Source: Anaerolinea sp. (lineage in GTDB: Bacteria > Chloroflexota > Anaerolineae > Anaerolineales > Anaerolineaceae). From it: a stretch of DNA of 64,000 nt. The notes beneath the pieces are model-generated. The model ran no database searches, was not told the DNA's origin, and was given only the letters and a program-made list of their open reading frames with translations. Below are positions 42,916 to 51,324 of this stretch, one piece after another. The stretch lies in the NCBI GenBank assembly GCA_029975055.1, contig JARKPU010000077.1:1-64000 (forward strand). The letters are read 5' to 3'. A program made the position numbers and the translations under genes. Position 1 is the first letter of the stretch; every line of letters starts with the position of its first letter.

Positions 42916-44571
42916 TTATACCCCAGAACCCGCGAACAGCTCTCTGATTTTGAATTTCGGCGAGGCCGGGTTGTAATAGCGCCGCGTCCAAGAGTCGTTC
43001 TCTGCCAAGAACAGGCCGCTGGGCGCTTCGGAATCCGGCAGTTCGGCGCGGAAATCCTCCACCTGCCGGTTGTGATAGCGGAAATAGAAATGATTGAACA
43101 GGCGCATGAACTCGCCGAGGTAGATATCGGCCACGTGCGTGTCGCCGCGGATCACGAGCATGTTTTCATCGTTTTCGGTGGTCGAAGCCTCGCTAAAGTT
43201 TGCCGAACCCGTCACCACCAACGGGTCGCTGCCGAGTGGGTCAACCAGCAGGAATTTGTTATGAATATACTGGACGTGCAGGTTGAACCCGGTCAGGCGC
43301 TCGGCTGTCCATTGATAGAGCGGGTCGGGGCCAAGGTGCGCCCCCACCGAAACCTGCACATCGGGGTCGGCGGCGTACATTGCATAATTATCGCCGCGCT
43401 TCTCAAGGAGCAGGAAACGCGGGAAATCCCTGTCTTTGCTCAACACAGCCGCCAGCAGCGGGTTGACGCCGAAGGCCGCCGTGAGGGCCGCAGAGCCTGC
43501 GGCGGCGTCGAGGCGGGCGGCATACCATTCGAGCGCCTTCATCGTTTGCCTGGGAGAAAAGATCACCGTCGTCCCCACCGGCGGGGGGCCTTCCGGGTCC
43601 GGCGAGAGGGCGCTCACCTGCGGGCGCAGCTCCTTGTTCGGCAGGTTCTGCGCCAGGAGGTTCCAGTAGGCAAGGTATTGTTTGGCCACGGCGCTGTCGC
43701 GCACCAGGTGGCCCACGTTCGACTGGCCGAAGATGCCCCCGCGGGTGATATTGGTGGAACCGGTCCACACCTGCACGGGCCGCCCGCGCTTCAACAGGAC
43801 GATGAACTTGTTATGCGAAAGATAGGAGCGGTTGGCCGTGCGCGCGATCAAAACCTCCTGCGGCAGGCCCGCGGCCTCGATAGCCTCGCGCGTTGCGTTG
43901 AGCGGAGGGTCTTTCCGCGCGTCGTAGATGATCTTCACATCAGCCCCGGCCTCATGCGCCGCGCGAAAGGCGCTCAAAACGGGCAGGTAGTTGAATTCAT
44001 ACACCGAGGCGCGCAGCCCCGTCCCCGGGCGGTCGGCCTGCCCGATGAACCCCAGCAGGGCTTCTTCCAGCCCGCGCGAGAGCCAGATATACGCTTTGCG
44101 GTCGGGCACTTCATCGGGCGAGCGGCTGCCGAACTTCCAGGCGTAAGCCTGCGAGCCTGAAACGCCGCGGTTGAAGTACACCGCATGTCGCGCGGTCGCC
44201 TCGCGCTCGGTGCGGATGCGCACCCTCACCGCTTTGCCCTGAACCAGTTCCTTCGGCTTGCCATACAGCGGAATCACATCATAAGAGTAATCATGCGCCG
44301 GCTTGGCGGTATAATCGCCCCACAGAAATGCCTGCACCGGGTGCTCCATCAGCGTGTAGGTGGCTCCTGGTAGCGGGTTGGGAACCACCGACTGGAAGGT
44401 CTTGAACCCCCGCAGGAAGTAGCTTTCGTCTTCGGTATGGTCGGTGCGCTTCAGCGCAAAGCCAAGCAGCCCCTGGCGGGCCTCCTCGGTGGCGTTGAAC
44501 CCCAAAAGCACCGTGTAGGTGCCCGAAACAGCCTGGACGGTGATGCCGTTCTTCGCGGCTCGCTGACGCAT
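42916..44571 (-). CDS. Phospholipase-D-like protein with two HKD sites, one degenerate
   Basis: A 551-aa protein. The second HKD motif is intact: HNKFLLVD (His437) with VTGSANFSEAS. The first is HNKFIVLL (His253) with WTGSTN, where the usual Asp is Leu, so HxKx4D is incomplete. No signal peptide. ATG at 44571 has GGGAGG on the minus strand; an earlier in-frame start at 44700 would pass through the inverted repeat and is less likely. The family includes phospholipases, nucleases and defence nucleases, so the role cannot be assigned. It lies upstream of the DUF362 gene. Confidence 0.8.
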   Translation of the reverse strand: MRQRAAKNGITVQAVSGTYTVLLGFNATEEARQGLLGFALKRTDHTEDESYFLRGFKTFQSVVPNPLPGATYTLMEHPVQAFLWGDYTAKPAHDYSYDVIPLYGKPKELVQGKAVRVRIRTEREATARHAVYFNRGVSGSQAYAWKFGSRSPDEVPDRKAYIWLSRGLEEALLGFIGQADRPGTGLRASVYEFNYLPVLSAFRAAHEAGADVKIIYDARKDPPLNATREAIEAAGLPQEVLIARTANRSYLSHNKFIVLLKRGRPVQVWTGSTNITRGGIFGQSNVGHLVRDSAVAKQYLAYWNLLAQNLPNKELRPQVSALSPDPEGPPPVGTTVIFSPRQTMKALEWYAARLDAAAGSAALTAAFGVNPLLAAVLSKDRDFPRFLLLEKRGDNYAMYAADPDVQVSVGAHLGPDPLYQWTAERLTGFNLHVQYIHNKFLLVDPLGSDPLVVTGSANFSEASTTENDENMLVIRGDTHVADIYLGEFMRLFNHFYFRYHNRQVEDFRAELPDSEAPSGLFLAENDSWTRRYYNPASPKFKIRELFAGSGV

Positions 44572-44877
44572 GCTGACCTCCCTGGTGAACCTGCTGCCGG
44601 TTGGATTGGTTTTAGGGGCAACCCCCGCGCCGAGCAGAAGAATTGGTGCACAATCAAGACAGTGTTTCAATTTTCCTGCAAATTCTGGAGCAAGTTCCAC
44701 AATTTACAGGAAAAGATAAACACGATCACATTCCAGTATAGGGGATTAATCGATGAAACCTGTATAATTTCTAACGAAACTCTAATCAAAAAACCATCGC
44801 ATTGCCTGGGGATCATTGCAACCTATTTCCTCAAGAAGCGTATATCTAGGTAGAGAAGACTACACAGGAGCATGCAG
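44572..44877. other. Divergent intergenic region with the second 44-bp inverted repeat
   Basis: 306 bp with no gene. It separates the minus-strand PLD-like gene from the plus-strand ECF sigma operon. It is AT-richer than the surroundings from 44660 onward. It carries copy 2 of the 44-bp inverted repeat (44671-44714), a TATAAT (44763-44768) about 110 bp before the sigma gene, and no tRNA or other RNA gene that I can see. Confidence 0.65.
44671..44714. promoter_or_regulatory. 44-bp inverted repeat, copy 2 (candidate operator)
   Basis: 21-bp arms (44671-44691 and 44694-44714) match at 18 positions around an AA centre. The left arm reads TTTTCCTGCAAA then TTCTGGAGC. The four arms of copies 1 and 2 share TTTTYCTGTAAA then TTGTGGRGC. 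The 35 bp from 44690 to 44724 match 31891-31925 at 29 positions. Confidence 0.65.
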
Positions 44878-45468
44878 GTGAACAACCTCGAGGCCGGATG
44901 GCTCCAGCGGGCCATCCAGGGAGACCAGGATGCCTTTGCATATATCGTCGAAACATACCAGAGGCCGGTATATAACCTCTGTTACCGTATGTTGGGCGAT
45001 CCGCAAGAAGCCGAAGATGCCTCGCAGGAAACGTTCTGGCGTGCCTATCAGGCGCTCCGCCGCTATGACCAGCAGCGCTCGTTCATCACCTGGCTGCTGT
45101 CGATCGCCGCGCATTACTGCATCGACTTGCAGCGCAAGCGGCGCTTCCCGGTGATGGCGCTGGATATCCTGCCGGAAGAAGACGTGCCCGATTCCGCGCC
45201 CGACCCTGAGAAGGTCTTCAACGAGATGGAACAGAAAGGACAGATGCAAACGTTGCTCTCTCACTTAGGCCCGCAGGACCGGGCTGCGATTGTTTTACGT
45301 TACTGGTATGAGTTTTCGGAGGAAGAAATAGCACGCACCTTATCCCTGACTGTCAGCGCAGTGAAAAGCAGGCTTTTCCGCGCCCGTAAGGAAATGGCGC
45401 TTGCCTGGGAGAAACACTCCACCCTCTCCCTCCCTGAAAGGAGAAAGAATGAATCACCAGCCCTTTGA
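44878..45468 (+). CDS. ECF (group IV) RNA polymerase sigma factor
   Basis: A 196-aa ECF sigma factor. Region 2: AFAYIVETYQRPVYNLCYRMLGDPQEAEDASQETFWRAY, with the -10-binding FITWLLSIAAHYCIDLQRKRR. Region 4: DRAAIVLRYWYEFSEEEIARTLSLTVSAVKSRLFRARK. GTG at 44878 is favoured because AGGAG (44866-44870) is 7 bp upstream; ATG at 44872 would be too close to it. It overlaps the anti-sigma gene by 20 bp. Such factors activate envelope-stress genes, often including their own operon. Confidence 0.9.
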   Translation: MNNLEAGWLQRAIQGDQDAFAYIVETYQRPVYNLCYRMLGDPQEAEDASQETFWRAYQALRRYDQQRSFITWLLSIAAHYCIDLQRKRRFPVMALDILPEEDVPDSAPDPEKVFNEMEQKGQMQTLLSHLGPQDRAAIVLRYWYEFSEEEIARTLSLTVSAVKSRLFRARKEMALAWEKHSTLSLPERRKNESPAL

Positions 45469-45985
45469 GACATGGATTTTCGCACAGGAAGATCTGAACG
45501 AAGCCGACCGGCTGGCCCTGCAGCAGCACCTGGAAGCTTGCCAGGCCTGTCGCTCGCTGCAGGAAAAGTGGGAGTCGCTCCACGAAGAGCTGCAGGCCCC
45601 AGCCATGCTCGCCCCACGGGCGGGGTTCACCCGCCGGTGGAAGGCCGGCCTGGCCGAAAAACGCCTGCGCGAGCAGCGCCGCCAGGCCTGGAAAGTGTTC
45701 CTCACCTTCAGCGGGGCCACTACGGCCGTTGTCCTGGTCATGATCGCATACGCGCTGCTCACCTCCACGCCTGCCGAGTGGGTGCAGGCGGCCATGCGCA
45801 CCGTCACCGAAACGGTCGGCACCTACAGCGCCGTCCGCGAGTTGACGACCGCCTGGATGAACCTGACACCGCTTGGGTTGAATATCGTTATCTGGATCGC
45901 TTTGGGGGTCACCTTCTGCATCCTCGCTTTTATCTGGGTTTATGCAATCTGGCGAACCGCCTTCGCAGGAGTGTGGAATAAATGA
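45449..45985 (+). CDS. Anti-sigma factor with putative zinc finger (zf-HC2)
   Basis: A 178-aa membrane protein. The N-terminal HLEACQACRSL is the HX3CX2C zinc-binding motif of ECF anti-sigma factors. Two membrane segments follow (VFLTFSGATTAVVLVMIAYALL and LNIVIWIALGVTFCILAFIW), so the sigma-binding domain faces the cytoplasm. ATG has AAAGGAG (45437-45443). It overlaps both neighbours, with 20 bp to the sigma factor and 4 bp to the bactofilin-like gene. It would hold the sigma factor inactive until a signal. Confidence 0.85.
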   Translation: MNHQPFETWIFAQEDLNEADRLALQQHLEACQACRSLQEKWESLHEELQAPAMLAPRAGFTRRWKAGLAEKRLREQRRQAWKVFLTFSGATTAVVLVMIAYALLTSTPAEWVQAAMRTVTETVGTYSAVRELTTAWMNLTPLGLNIVIWIALGVTFCILAFIWVYAIWRTAFAGVWNK

Positions 45986-46959
45986 ATACGAATCGATTTC
46001 TCTCAACCTTTCTGATCTTGCTGCTGGCCCTGGCGCTGCTGGCAGGCTGCACGCCGGCCCCGAACATCAACGCTGGCGGGCTTGTGGTTGGTCAGAGCTT
46101 CCGCCTCCGCTCGGGCGAAACGCTGGAAAACGACCTCACGATCATCGGCGGAACCGCCGAGCTGGAAAAAGGCTCGAAGGTCAACGGCAACGTCGCCATC
46201 ATGGGCGGCAGCCTCTCGGTGAACGGCGAGGTGACCGGTGATGTTTCGGCGATGGGCGGGGTCGTCTCGATTGGCGACTCGGCCATCGTGCGCGGCAACG
46301 TGCAGACGCTGGGCGCCACCGTCTCGCGCTCCGAAAAGGCCACCATCCTGGGGAACATCGGCACGGGCCGCCCCACCGTCAACATCCCCAGCCTGGCGCG
46401 CATCCCCGTCCGCGAGGGCGCGCAGGTGGCCTGGGAGATCATCACCACCCTCATCCAGGCGCTGGCCCTGTCGGCGCTGGCGGTGCTCGTCTCGCTCTTT
46501 GCCCTGCGCCCCATGGAGCGCATGGGCGACACGATGATGAGCCAGCCCTTCCTCGCCGGAGGGCTGGGGCTGCTCTCGGCCGTCGTCTTGCCGGTGATGC
46601 TGGTAATCATCTCCATCACGGTGATCTTGCTGCCCGTTGGGCTGCTGGGCCTTTTAGGGCTTGGGCTGGCGCTGCTCTTCGGCTGGGTTTCTGCAGGCCT
46701 CGTCACCGGCGAACGCATCTCTCAGGCCTTGAAGAAGACCTGGAGCGGTCCGGTTTCGGCCGGGCTGGGCACCCTGGCGCTCTCGCTGGCCGCATCGCTC
46801 TTCGCCGCCATCATCCCCTGCATCGGCTGGCTGGCCCCCTTCCTGGTCTCTATGATCGGCCTCGGCAGCGTCATCCTCACGCGCTTTGGCTTCCAGCCCT
46901 ACCCGCTGCCGGTGCACCCGGCCCCGCCGGAAGAGAACCCCGAAGCCCAGCAGATCTAA
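45982..46959 (+). CDS. Bactofilin-like / polymer-forming lipoprotein with membrane segments
   Basis: A 325-aa protein with a lipobox (LALALLAGCTP; Cys about residue 23). Residues about 40-120 form a parallel beta-helix with repeated short units: LTIIGGTAELEKG, VNGNVAIMGGSLSVNG, EVTGDVSAMGGVVSIG and AIVRGNVQTLGATV. This is like bactofilins (polymer-forming cytoskeletal). It continues into about five membrane helices. It overlaps the anti-sigma gene by 4 bp (ATGA). Bactofilins form rings or scaffolds; an extracytoplasmic, membrane-tethered version would be unusual. Confidence 0.8.
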   Translation: MNTNRFLSTFLILLLALALLAGCTPAPNINAGGLVVGQSFRLRSGETLENDLTIIGGTAELEKGSKVNGNVAIMGGSLSVNGEVTGDVSAMGGVVSIGDSAIVRGNVQTLGATVSRSEKATILGNIGTGRPTVNIPSLARIPVREGAQVAWEIITTLIQALALSALAVLVSLFALRPMERMGDTMMSQPFLAGGLGLLSAVVLPVMLVIISITVILLPVGLLGLLGLGLALLFGWVSAGLVTGERISQALKKTWSGPVSAGLGTLALSLAASLFAAIIPCIGWLAPFLVSMIGLGSVILTRFGFQPYPLPVHPAPPEENPEAQQI

Positions 46960-47024
46960 GACCACCCGGCGCATGGGAACGCAAAATGCTCCCATGCGCC
47001 TGACGATATGAAAGGAAGAAGAAG

Positions 47025-47867
47025 ATGAAACGACCCATTCTGGCCCTGCTCAGCATCCTGGTGCTCACCTCGCTGGCCTGCGGCTTCACGGTCAACATCC
47101 CTACCGCCAAAGTGGGCGAGAAGCAGACCATGACGATCAACGAAGCCTACACCGACGCCAAACCAACCGAGTTGACGATCAACATGGGCGGCGGTGAACT
47201 GACGCTGCAGGCCGGCGCGAGCGGCCTCGTCGAAGGCACCGTGGAATACAACATCGAGAAATGGAAGCCCGAAATCACCCGCGACAGCAGCGAAGTGACC
47301 ATCAAGCAAGAAGTCGCCAACAGCATCCCCGTGGGCGAAAATGTGATCAACAAGTGGGATCTCCGCCTCGGCAAAGACCCCATTGACCTGACCATCGAAG
47401 CCGGAGCCTACCAGGGGAAGCTGGACCTGACCGGCATCCCGCTGGTGAACGTGAAGGTGAAGGACGGCGCAAGCGATTCCAAACTCACCTTCAGCGCACC
47501 CAACCCGGTGCGCATGGATTCGTTCTCCTACGAGACCGGCGCGTCCAACATCACCCTCGAAGGGCTGGCCTACTCAGACGCCGATGTGCTCTCCTTCAAG
47601 GGCGGGGCGGGCAACTTCACCCTCGATTTCTCGGGCCAGCTCAAACGCGATATGAGAGTGAACGTGGACGGCGGGCTGGGCAACATCACCATTAAAGTGC
47701 CCAAGGGGATGAACAGCCGCATTCAGCTTTCTACCAGCCTGAACACCATCTCCACCACAGGCACCTGGACGGTGGACAACAACATCTATTCCACCAGCGG
47801 TTCGGGGCCCATCCTGCACATCGAAGTCTCGGTGGGAGTCGGGAACCTCAACCTGGTCAGCGAATAA
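47025..47867 (+). CDS. Lipoprotein with toast-rack (LiaF-like) domain
   Basis: A 280-aa lipoprotein (VLTSLACGF; Cys about residue 19). A beta-rich domain repeats short strand-turn units: TELTINMGGGELTLQAGASGLVEGTVEYN, DPIDLTIEAGAYQGKLDLTG, SFKGGAGNFTLDFSG and VNVDGGLGNITIKVPKG. This is the pattern of the toast-rack / LiaF-type adhesin-like families. It lies 65 bp after the bactofilin-like gene with RBS AAAGGAAGAAG and closes the sigma operon. Members often sit in envelope-stress operons. Confidence 0.82.
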   Translation: MKRPILALLSILVLTSLACGFTVNIPTAKVGEKQTMTINEAYTDAKPTELTINMGGGELTLQAGASGLVEGTVEYNIEKWKPEITRDSSEVTIKQEVANSIPVGENVINKWDLRLGKDPIDLTIEAGAYQGKLDLTGIPLVNVKVKDGASDSKLTFSAPNPVRMDSFSYETGASNITLEGLAYSDADVLSFKGGAGNFTLDFSGQLKRDMRVNVDGGLGNITIKVPKGMNSRIQLSTSLNTISTTGTWTVDNNIYSTSGSGPILHIEVSVGVGNLNLVSE

Positions 47868-47879
47868 ACACGCTTTCAC

Positions 47880-47909
47880 AAAAAAGACCGGCGATCGCCG
47901 GTCTTTTTT
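47880..47909. terminator. Bidirectional terminator
   Basis: 13-bp stem AAAAAAGACCGGC (47880-47892) with GCCGGTCTTTTTT (47897-47909), GATC loop, between the convergent toast-rack and nadD genes. T-runs exist on both strands. Confidence 0.93.
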
Positions 47910-47912
47910 ATG

Positions 47913-48512
47913 TTAACGATACAGGCCTAATTCAAGGATGATCTGATAAACTGCGTCGGGGAGAAAATAGCGGAAATGCCGCCCATCGGCAGCCCGCTCG
48001 CGAATGTCGCGCGAGGCGATCTCCAGCAGCGGCGATTCCACGAAGCAAACGCGCGTGCCGATGCCCGGCAGATAGCGTTCCAGCCCGCCCATATCCACCC
48101 GGTCGCCGGGCCGGCGCATCACCCCCACGCCGTCCACCGTGGCCAGCAGCCGCTGAGGGGCGTGCCACTTGGGCAGGTCGTGCAGCGAATCGCCGCCCAG
48201 CAGGTAATAGAGCTGGCTGCCGGGGTTCTGGGTTTTGATGATCTGCACCGTATCGGCGGCATATTGGGGGCCGGGGCGGTCAATATCCACGCGCGAGATG
48301 ACAAAGCGCGGGTCATCATCCAATGCGGCTTGCAGCATGCGCAGGCGCACGTCCAGCGGCGAGATGTGCAGATCCAGCTTGTGCGGCGGGTCGGGCGTAA
48401 TCACCCACAAGACCCGGTCCAGTTCGAGCTGGTCACAGGCTTCCGCTGCCAGGATCAGGTGCCCCACATGGGGCGGGTCAAACGTACCGCCAAAGATGCC
48501 CAGACGCGCCAT
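47913..48512 (-). CDS. nadD: Nicotinate-nucleotide adenylyltransferase
   Basis: A 199-aa nucleotidyltransferase that makes deamido-NAD from nicotinate mononucleotide and ATP. The N-terminal GIFGGTFDPPHVGHLILAAEA contains the (H/T)xGH motif, and the C-terminal SRDIRERAADGRHFRYFLPDAV matches the ISSTxIR-equivalent and substrate-binding region. It is immediately downstream of obg with zero gap, a common bacterial pairing. The terminator lies 3 bp after the stop. Confidence 0.95.
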   Translation of the reverse strand: MARLGIFGGTFDPPHVGHLILAAEACDQLELDRVLWVITPDPPHKLDLHISPLDVRLRMLQAALDDDPRFVISRVDIDRPGPQYAADTVQIIKTQNPGSQLYYLLGGDSLHDLPKWHAPQRLLATVDGVGVMRRPGDRVDMGGLERYLPGIGTRVCFVESPLLEIASRDIRERAADGRHFRYFLPDAVYQIILELGLYR

Positions 48513-49772
48513 CTAGTCCTGCCACTCCAGTTCGTAGTCGCCAATGAATACGGAATCACCTTCCTGGATGCCCGCCTTGCGCAGGGCTTTATCCACGCCG
48601 AGAGTCTCGATGAGCTTTTGAAAGCGCCGGACGGGAGCGTCGTACTCCCAGTAGGTCATCGAAGCGGCGCGCTCCAGGGCCGGGCTGTGCACCACCCAGC
48701 CCTCAGCCGTGCGTTCGATGGTGTAATTGGCGGGGTCTTCCGCCGGGCGGTACACGGGCGTGGCCTCCACCGGCTCGGGCCGCGGAGCAGATTGCACCAG
48801 TTCGGCGGCCTTCCAGAGCAGTTCCCTGGTTCCAGTCCGCGCCAGCGCTGAAACGGCCATAGCCGTGAAACCGCGCTTTTCGATCTGCTTTTTCAATTTC
48901 GGCCAGCGCGCAGCCACCTCCGGCAGGTCGATCTTGTTCAACGCCACGATCTGCGGCTTGTTGGCGAGCTTCTCGTCATACAGCGCCAGCTCGCTGTTGA
49001 TCTGCGAGAGATCGGCGATCGGGTCTTCCGAAAGGCCGTCGAGCATGTGAATCAAGACACGCGTGCGCTGGATGTGGCGCAAGAAGGTGTCGCCCAGGCC
49101 CACCCCGCGGTGCGCGCCTTCCACCAGGCCGGGGATATCGGCCAGGACGAGGGTCGTGTTCATGTCCAGCTCGGCCACACCCAGGTTAGGCTCCAGCGTG
49201 GTGAAAGGATAATCGGCAATCTTGGGGTTGGCATTCGTCACTGCGGCCAGCAGGCTCGATTTGCCCGCGTTCGGCATCCCCACAATGCCCACGTCGGCAA
49301 TCAGCTTGAGTTCCAGCCACAGGGCGCGCTCCTCGCCGGGCTCGCCCTTCTCGCCCATCTTGGGAACCTGGTTGCTGGCCGTGGCAAAGTGCTGATTGCC
49401 GCGCCCGCCGCGCCCACCGCGGGCCACCCGCAGCTGCTGGCCGTGTTCGGTCAGGTCGCCGAGCAGTTCGCCGCTGGTTGCATCGTAGATCAAGGTTCCG
49501 GGCGGGACGGGGATGACGAGGTTCTTTGCCGAGCGCCCGCTCATGTTGTTCGGGCCGCCCCGCGCGCCGTCTTCCGCCTGGAAGCGATCGTTATAATGGA
49601 AGGTGACCAGCGTGTTGAGCGTATGCCGCGCCTCGAAGATCACATCGCCGCCGCGCCCGCCGTCGCCGCCGTCCGGCCCGCCGCGCGGGACGAACTTCTC
49701 CCGGTGGAAATGCACCAGCCCATCGCCGCCGCGCCCGGCGCGGACGAATATCTTCACTTCATCAACAAACAT
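48513..49772 (-). CDS. obg: GTPase Obg/CgtA
   Basis: A 419-aa ribosome-associated GTPase. Obg fold: FVDEVKIFVRAGRGGDGLVHFHREKF and GGPDGGDGGRGGDV glycine helices. GTPase domain: G1 GMPNAGKSSL, G3 DIPGLVEG with the switch GAHRGVGLGDTFLRH, G4 NKID. The C-terminal OCT domain ends in WVVHSPALERAASMTYWEYDAPVRRFQKLIETLGV and is of the longer type. It functions in 50S assembly and stress control. A minus-strand RBS (GGGATGAAGT) precedes the ATG. Confidence 0.96.
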   Translation of the reverse strand: MFVDEVKIFVRAGRGGDGLVHFHREKFVPRGGPDGGDGGRGGDVIFEARHTLNTLVTFHYNDRFQAEDGARGGPNNMSGRSAKNLVIPVPPGTLIYDATSGELLGDLTEHGQQLRVARGGRGGRGNQHFATASNQVPKMGEKGEPGEERALWLELKLIADVGIVGMPNAGKSSLLAAVTNANPKIADYPFTTLEPNLGVAELDMNTTLVLADIPGLVEGAHRGVGLGDTFLRHIQRTRVLIHMLDGLSEDPIADLSQINSELALYDEKLANKPQIVALNKIDLPEVAARWPKLKKQIEKRGFTAMAVSALARTGTRELLWKAAELVQSAPRPEPVEATPVYRPAEDPANYTIERTAEGWVVHSPALERAASMTYWEYDAPVRRFQKLIETLGVDKALRKAGIQEGDSVFIGDYELEWQD

Positions 49773-49856
49773 ACTTCATCCCATCATGAACAGGCGCGCA
49801 TGAAGCGAGCCGATCTCAACCTTAATTTTCTGGCACAAGATTGTATCACATCCTTA

Positions 49857-49894
49857 AAGAAAAAGCCCCCTTCTCGTCCGTTGAGAAGGGGGCT
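49857..49894 (-). terminator. Terminator of the cDPG-synthetase-like gene
   Basis: 12-bp stem AGCCCCCTTCTC (49864-49875) with GAGAAGGGGGCT (49883-49894), 7-nt loop. On the minus strand TTTTCTTT follows. Confidence 0.9.
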
Positions 49895-49911
49895 GCGCGA
49901 GCATGCTCCGC

Positions 49912-51273
49912 TTACTTCTTCTTGCCGAATTTCGCCGTCAACAAATCCGACAGGTTCGGCTGGCCGATCTCCTGCAGCTCGTAGCGCACGCGCTGCATCG
50001 GCTTGGTCACTTTGATCACCCGCGTCAGGTCGATGGGCGTGGCGCTGAGCACCAGGTCCACCGGAGCGTTGGCAATCGTCATCTCCAGGTCGTGCATCTG
50101 CGCTTCGCCGTAGCCCATGGCCGGGAGGATCGCCCCGGTGGTGGGGTACTTGCGGTAGGTGTCGAGGATGGTCCCCACCGCATAGGGGCGCGGGTCCACA
50201 ATTTCGGCTGCGCCAAAGCGCCGCGCCGCCACCCAGCCGGCCCCGTAGGCCATTTCGCCGTGTGTCAGCGTGGGGCCGTCTTCAATGACCAGCACGCGCT
50301 TGCCGCGGATGGCGCGGGGGTTATCCACGAACAACGGTGACGCCCCTTCGATGATCGTCGCGCCCGGGTTCACCATCGTCAGGTTCTGGCGGACTTTAAT
50401 CACATTTTCGGGAGAGGCGGTATCAACCTTGTTGATCACGAACACATCCGCCGAGCGGATGTTCGTCTCGCCGGGGTGATAGGTCATCTCATGTCCGGCG
50501 CGGTGCGGGTCGGCCACCACAATTGCCAGGTCGGGCTTATAGAAGGGGAAGTCGTTGTTGCCGCCGTCCCACAGGACGATATCCACTTCCTGTTCTGCCT
50601 GGCGCAGGATCTTCTCGTAATCCACACCGGCGTAGACGATCACGCCGTTATCGAGGTGCGGCTCATACTCTTCGCGCTCCTCGATGGTGCACTCGTGCTT
50701 ATCCAGGTCGGAGTAATCGGCGTAGCGCTGGACGGCCTGCTTGACCAGGTCGCCGTAGGGCATGGGGTGGCGGATGGCGGCCACTTTGTAACCCAGGTCG
50801 CGCAGGATCAAAGAAACACGCCGGGTCGTCTGAGACTTTCCAGAGCCGGTGCGCACCGCGCAGATCGAGACAACCGGTTTGACCGATTTCAACTGGGTGG
50901 TCTTCAGTCCCATCAGGCGGAAGTCGGCTCCGGCGGCCAGCACGGTGGAAGCCTTGTGCATCACGTATTCGTGCGGCACATCGCTGTAGGCAAAAACCAC
51001 CTGGTCGGCATCCGTCTGGCGGATCAAGCTCTCGAGGTCGCTCTCCGGGTGGATCGGAATGCCCGCCGGGTACAACTTGCCGGCCAGCTCCGCCGGATAC
51101 TTGCGCCCGGCGATGTTGGGGATCTGCGTGGCCGTGAATGCCACCACGTTGTATTCCGGGTTGTCGCGGAAATAGACGTTGAAATTGTGGAAATCACGTC
51201 CCGCAGCGCCCATGATGATCGTTCGGATGGGGGTCATACCTTCTTCGCGCTCCTTTTCATTGGCTTGAGACAT
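49912..51273 (-). CDS. Cyclic 2,3-diphosphoglycerate synthetase-like NTPase
   Basis: A 453-aa protein. The N-terminal half has TIIMGAAGRDFHNFNVYFRDNP and EYNVVAFTATQIPNIAGRKYP, then a P-loop AVRTGSGKSQTTRRV and VLWDGGNNDFPFYKPDL. These match the family of archaeal cyclic-2,3-diphosphoglycerate synthetases (COG2403), which also has bacterial members of unknown role. ATG at 51273 was taken; ATG at 51237 (MTPIRT) is an alternative, and neither has a strong RBS. It follows argS on the same strand after a terminator. Confidence 0.83.
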   Translation of the reverse strand: MSQANEKEREEGMTPIRTIIMGAAGRDFHNFNVYFRDNPEYNVVAFTATQIPNIAGRKYPAELAGKLYPAGIPIHPESDLESLIRQTDADQVVFAYSDVPHEYVMHKASTVLAAGADFRLMGLKTTQLKSVKPVVSICAVRTGSGKSQTTRRVSLILRDLGYKVAAIRHPMPYGDLVKQAVQRYADYSDLDKHECTIEEREEYEPHLDNGVIVYAGVDYEKILRQAEQEVDIVLWDGGNNDFPFYKPDLAIVVADPHRAGHEMTYHPGETNIRSADVFVINKVDTASPENVIKVRQNLTMVNPGATIIEGASPLFVDNPRAIRGKRVLVIEDGPTLTHGEMAYGAGWVAARRFGAAEIVDPRPYAVGTILDTYRKYPTTGAILPAMGYGEAQMHDLEMTIANAPVDLVLSATPIDLTRVIKVTKPMQRVRYELQEIGQPNLSDLLTAKFGKKK

Positions 51274-51280
51274 CAGGTTT

Positions 51281-51314
51281 CAACAAACACCCCTTCACGA
51301 TGCCGGAAGGGGTG
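51281..51314 (-). terminator. Terminator after argS
   Basis: 9-bp stem CACCCCTTC (51288-51296) with GAAGGGGTG (51306-51314). On the minus strand TTTGTTG follows. Confidence 0.7.
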
Positions 51315-51324
51315 CGATTCACTG

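Noticed and set aside
44437..44853. 138-codon plus-strand frame before the sigma factor
   Set aside because: It overlaps the PLD-like gene in antisense and the 44-bp repeat and has no domain.
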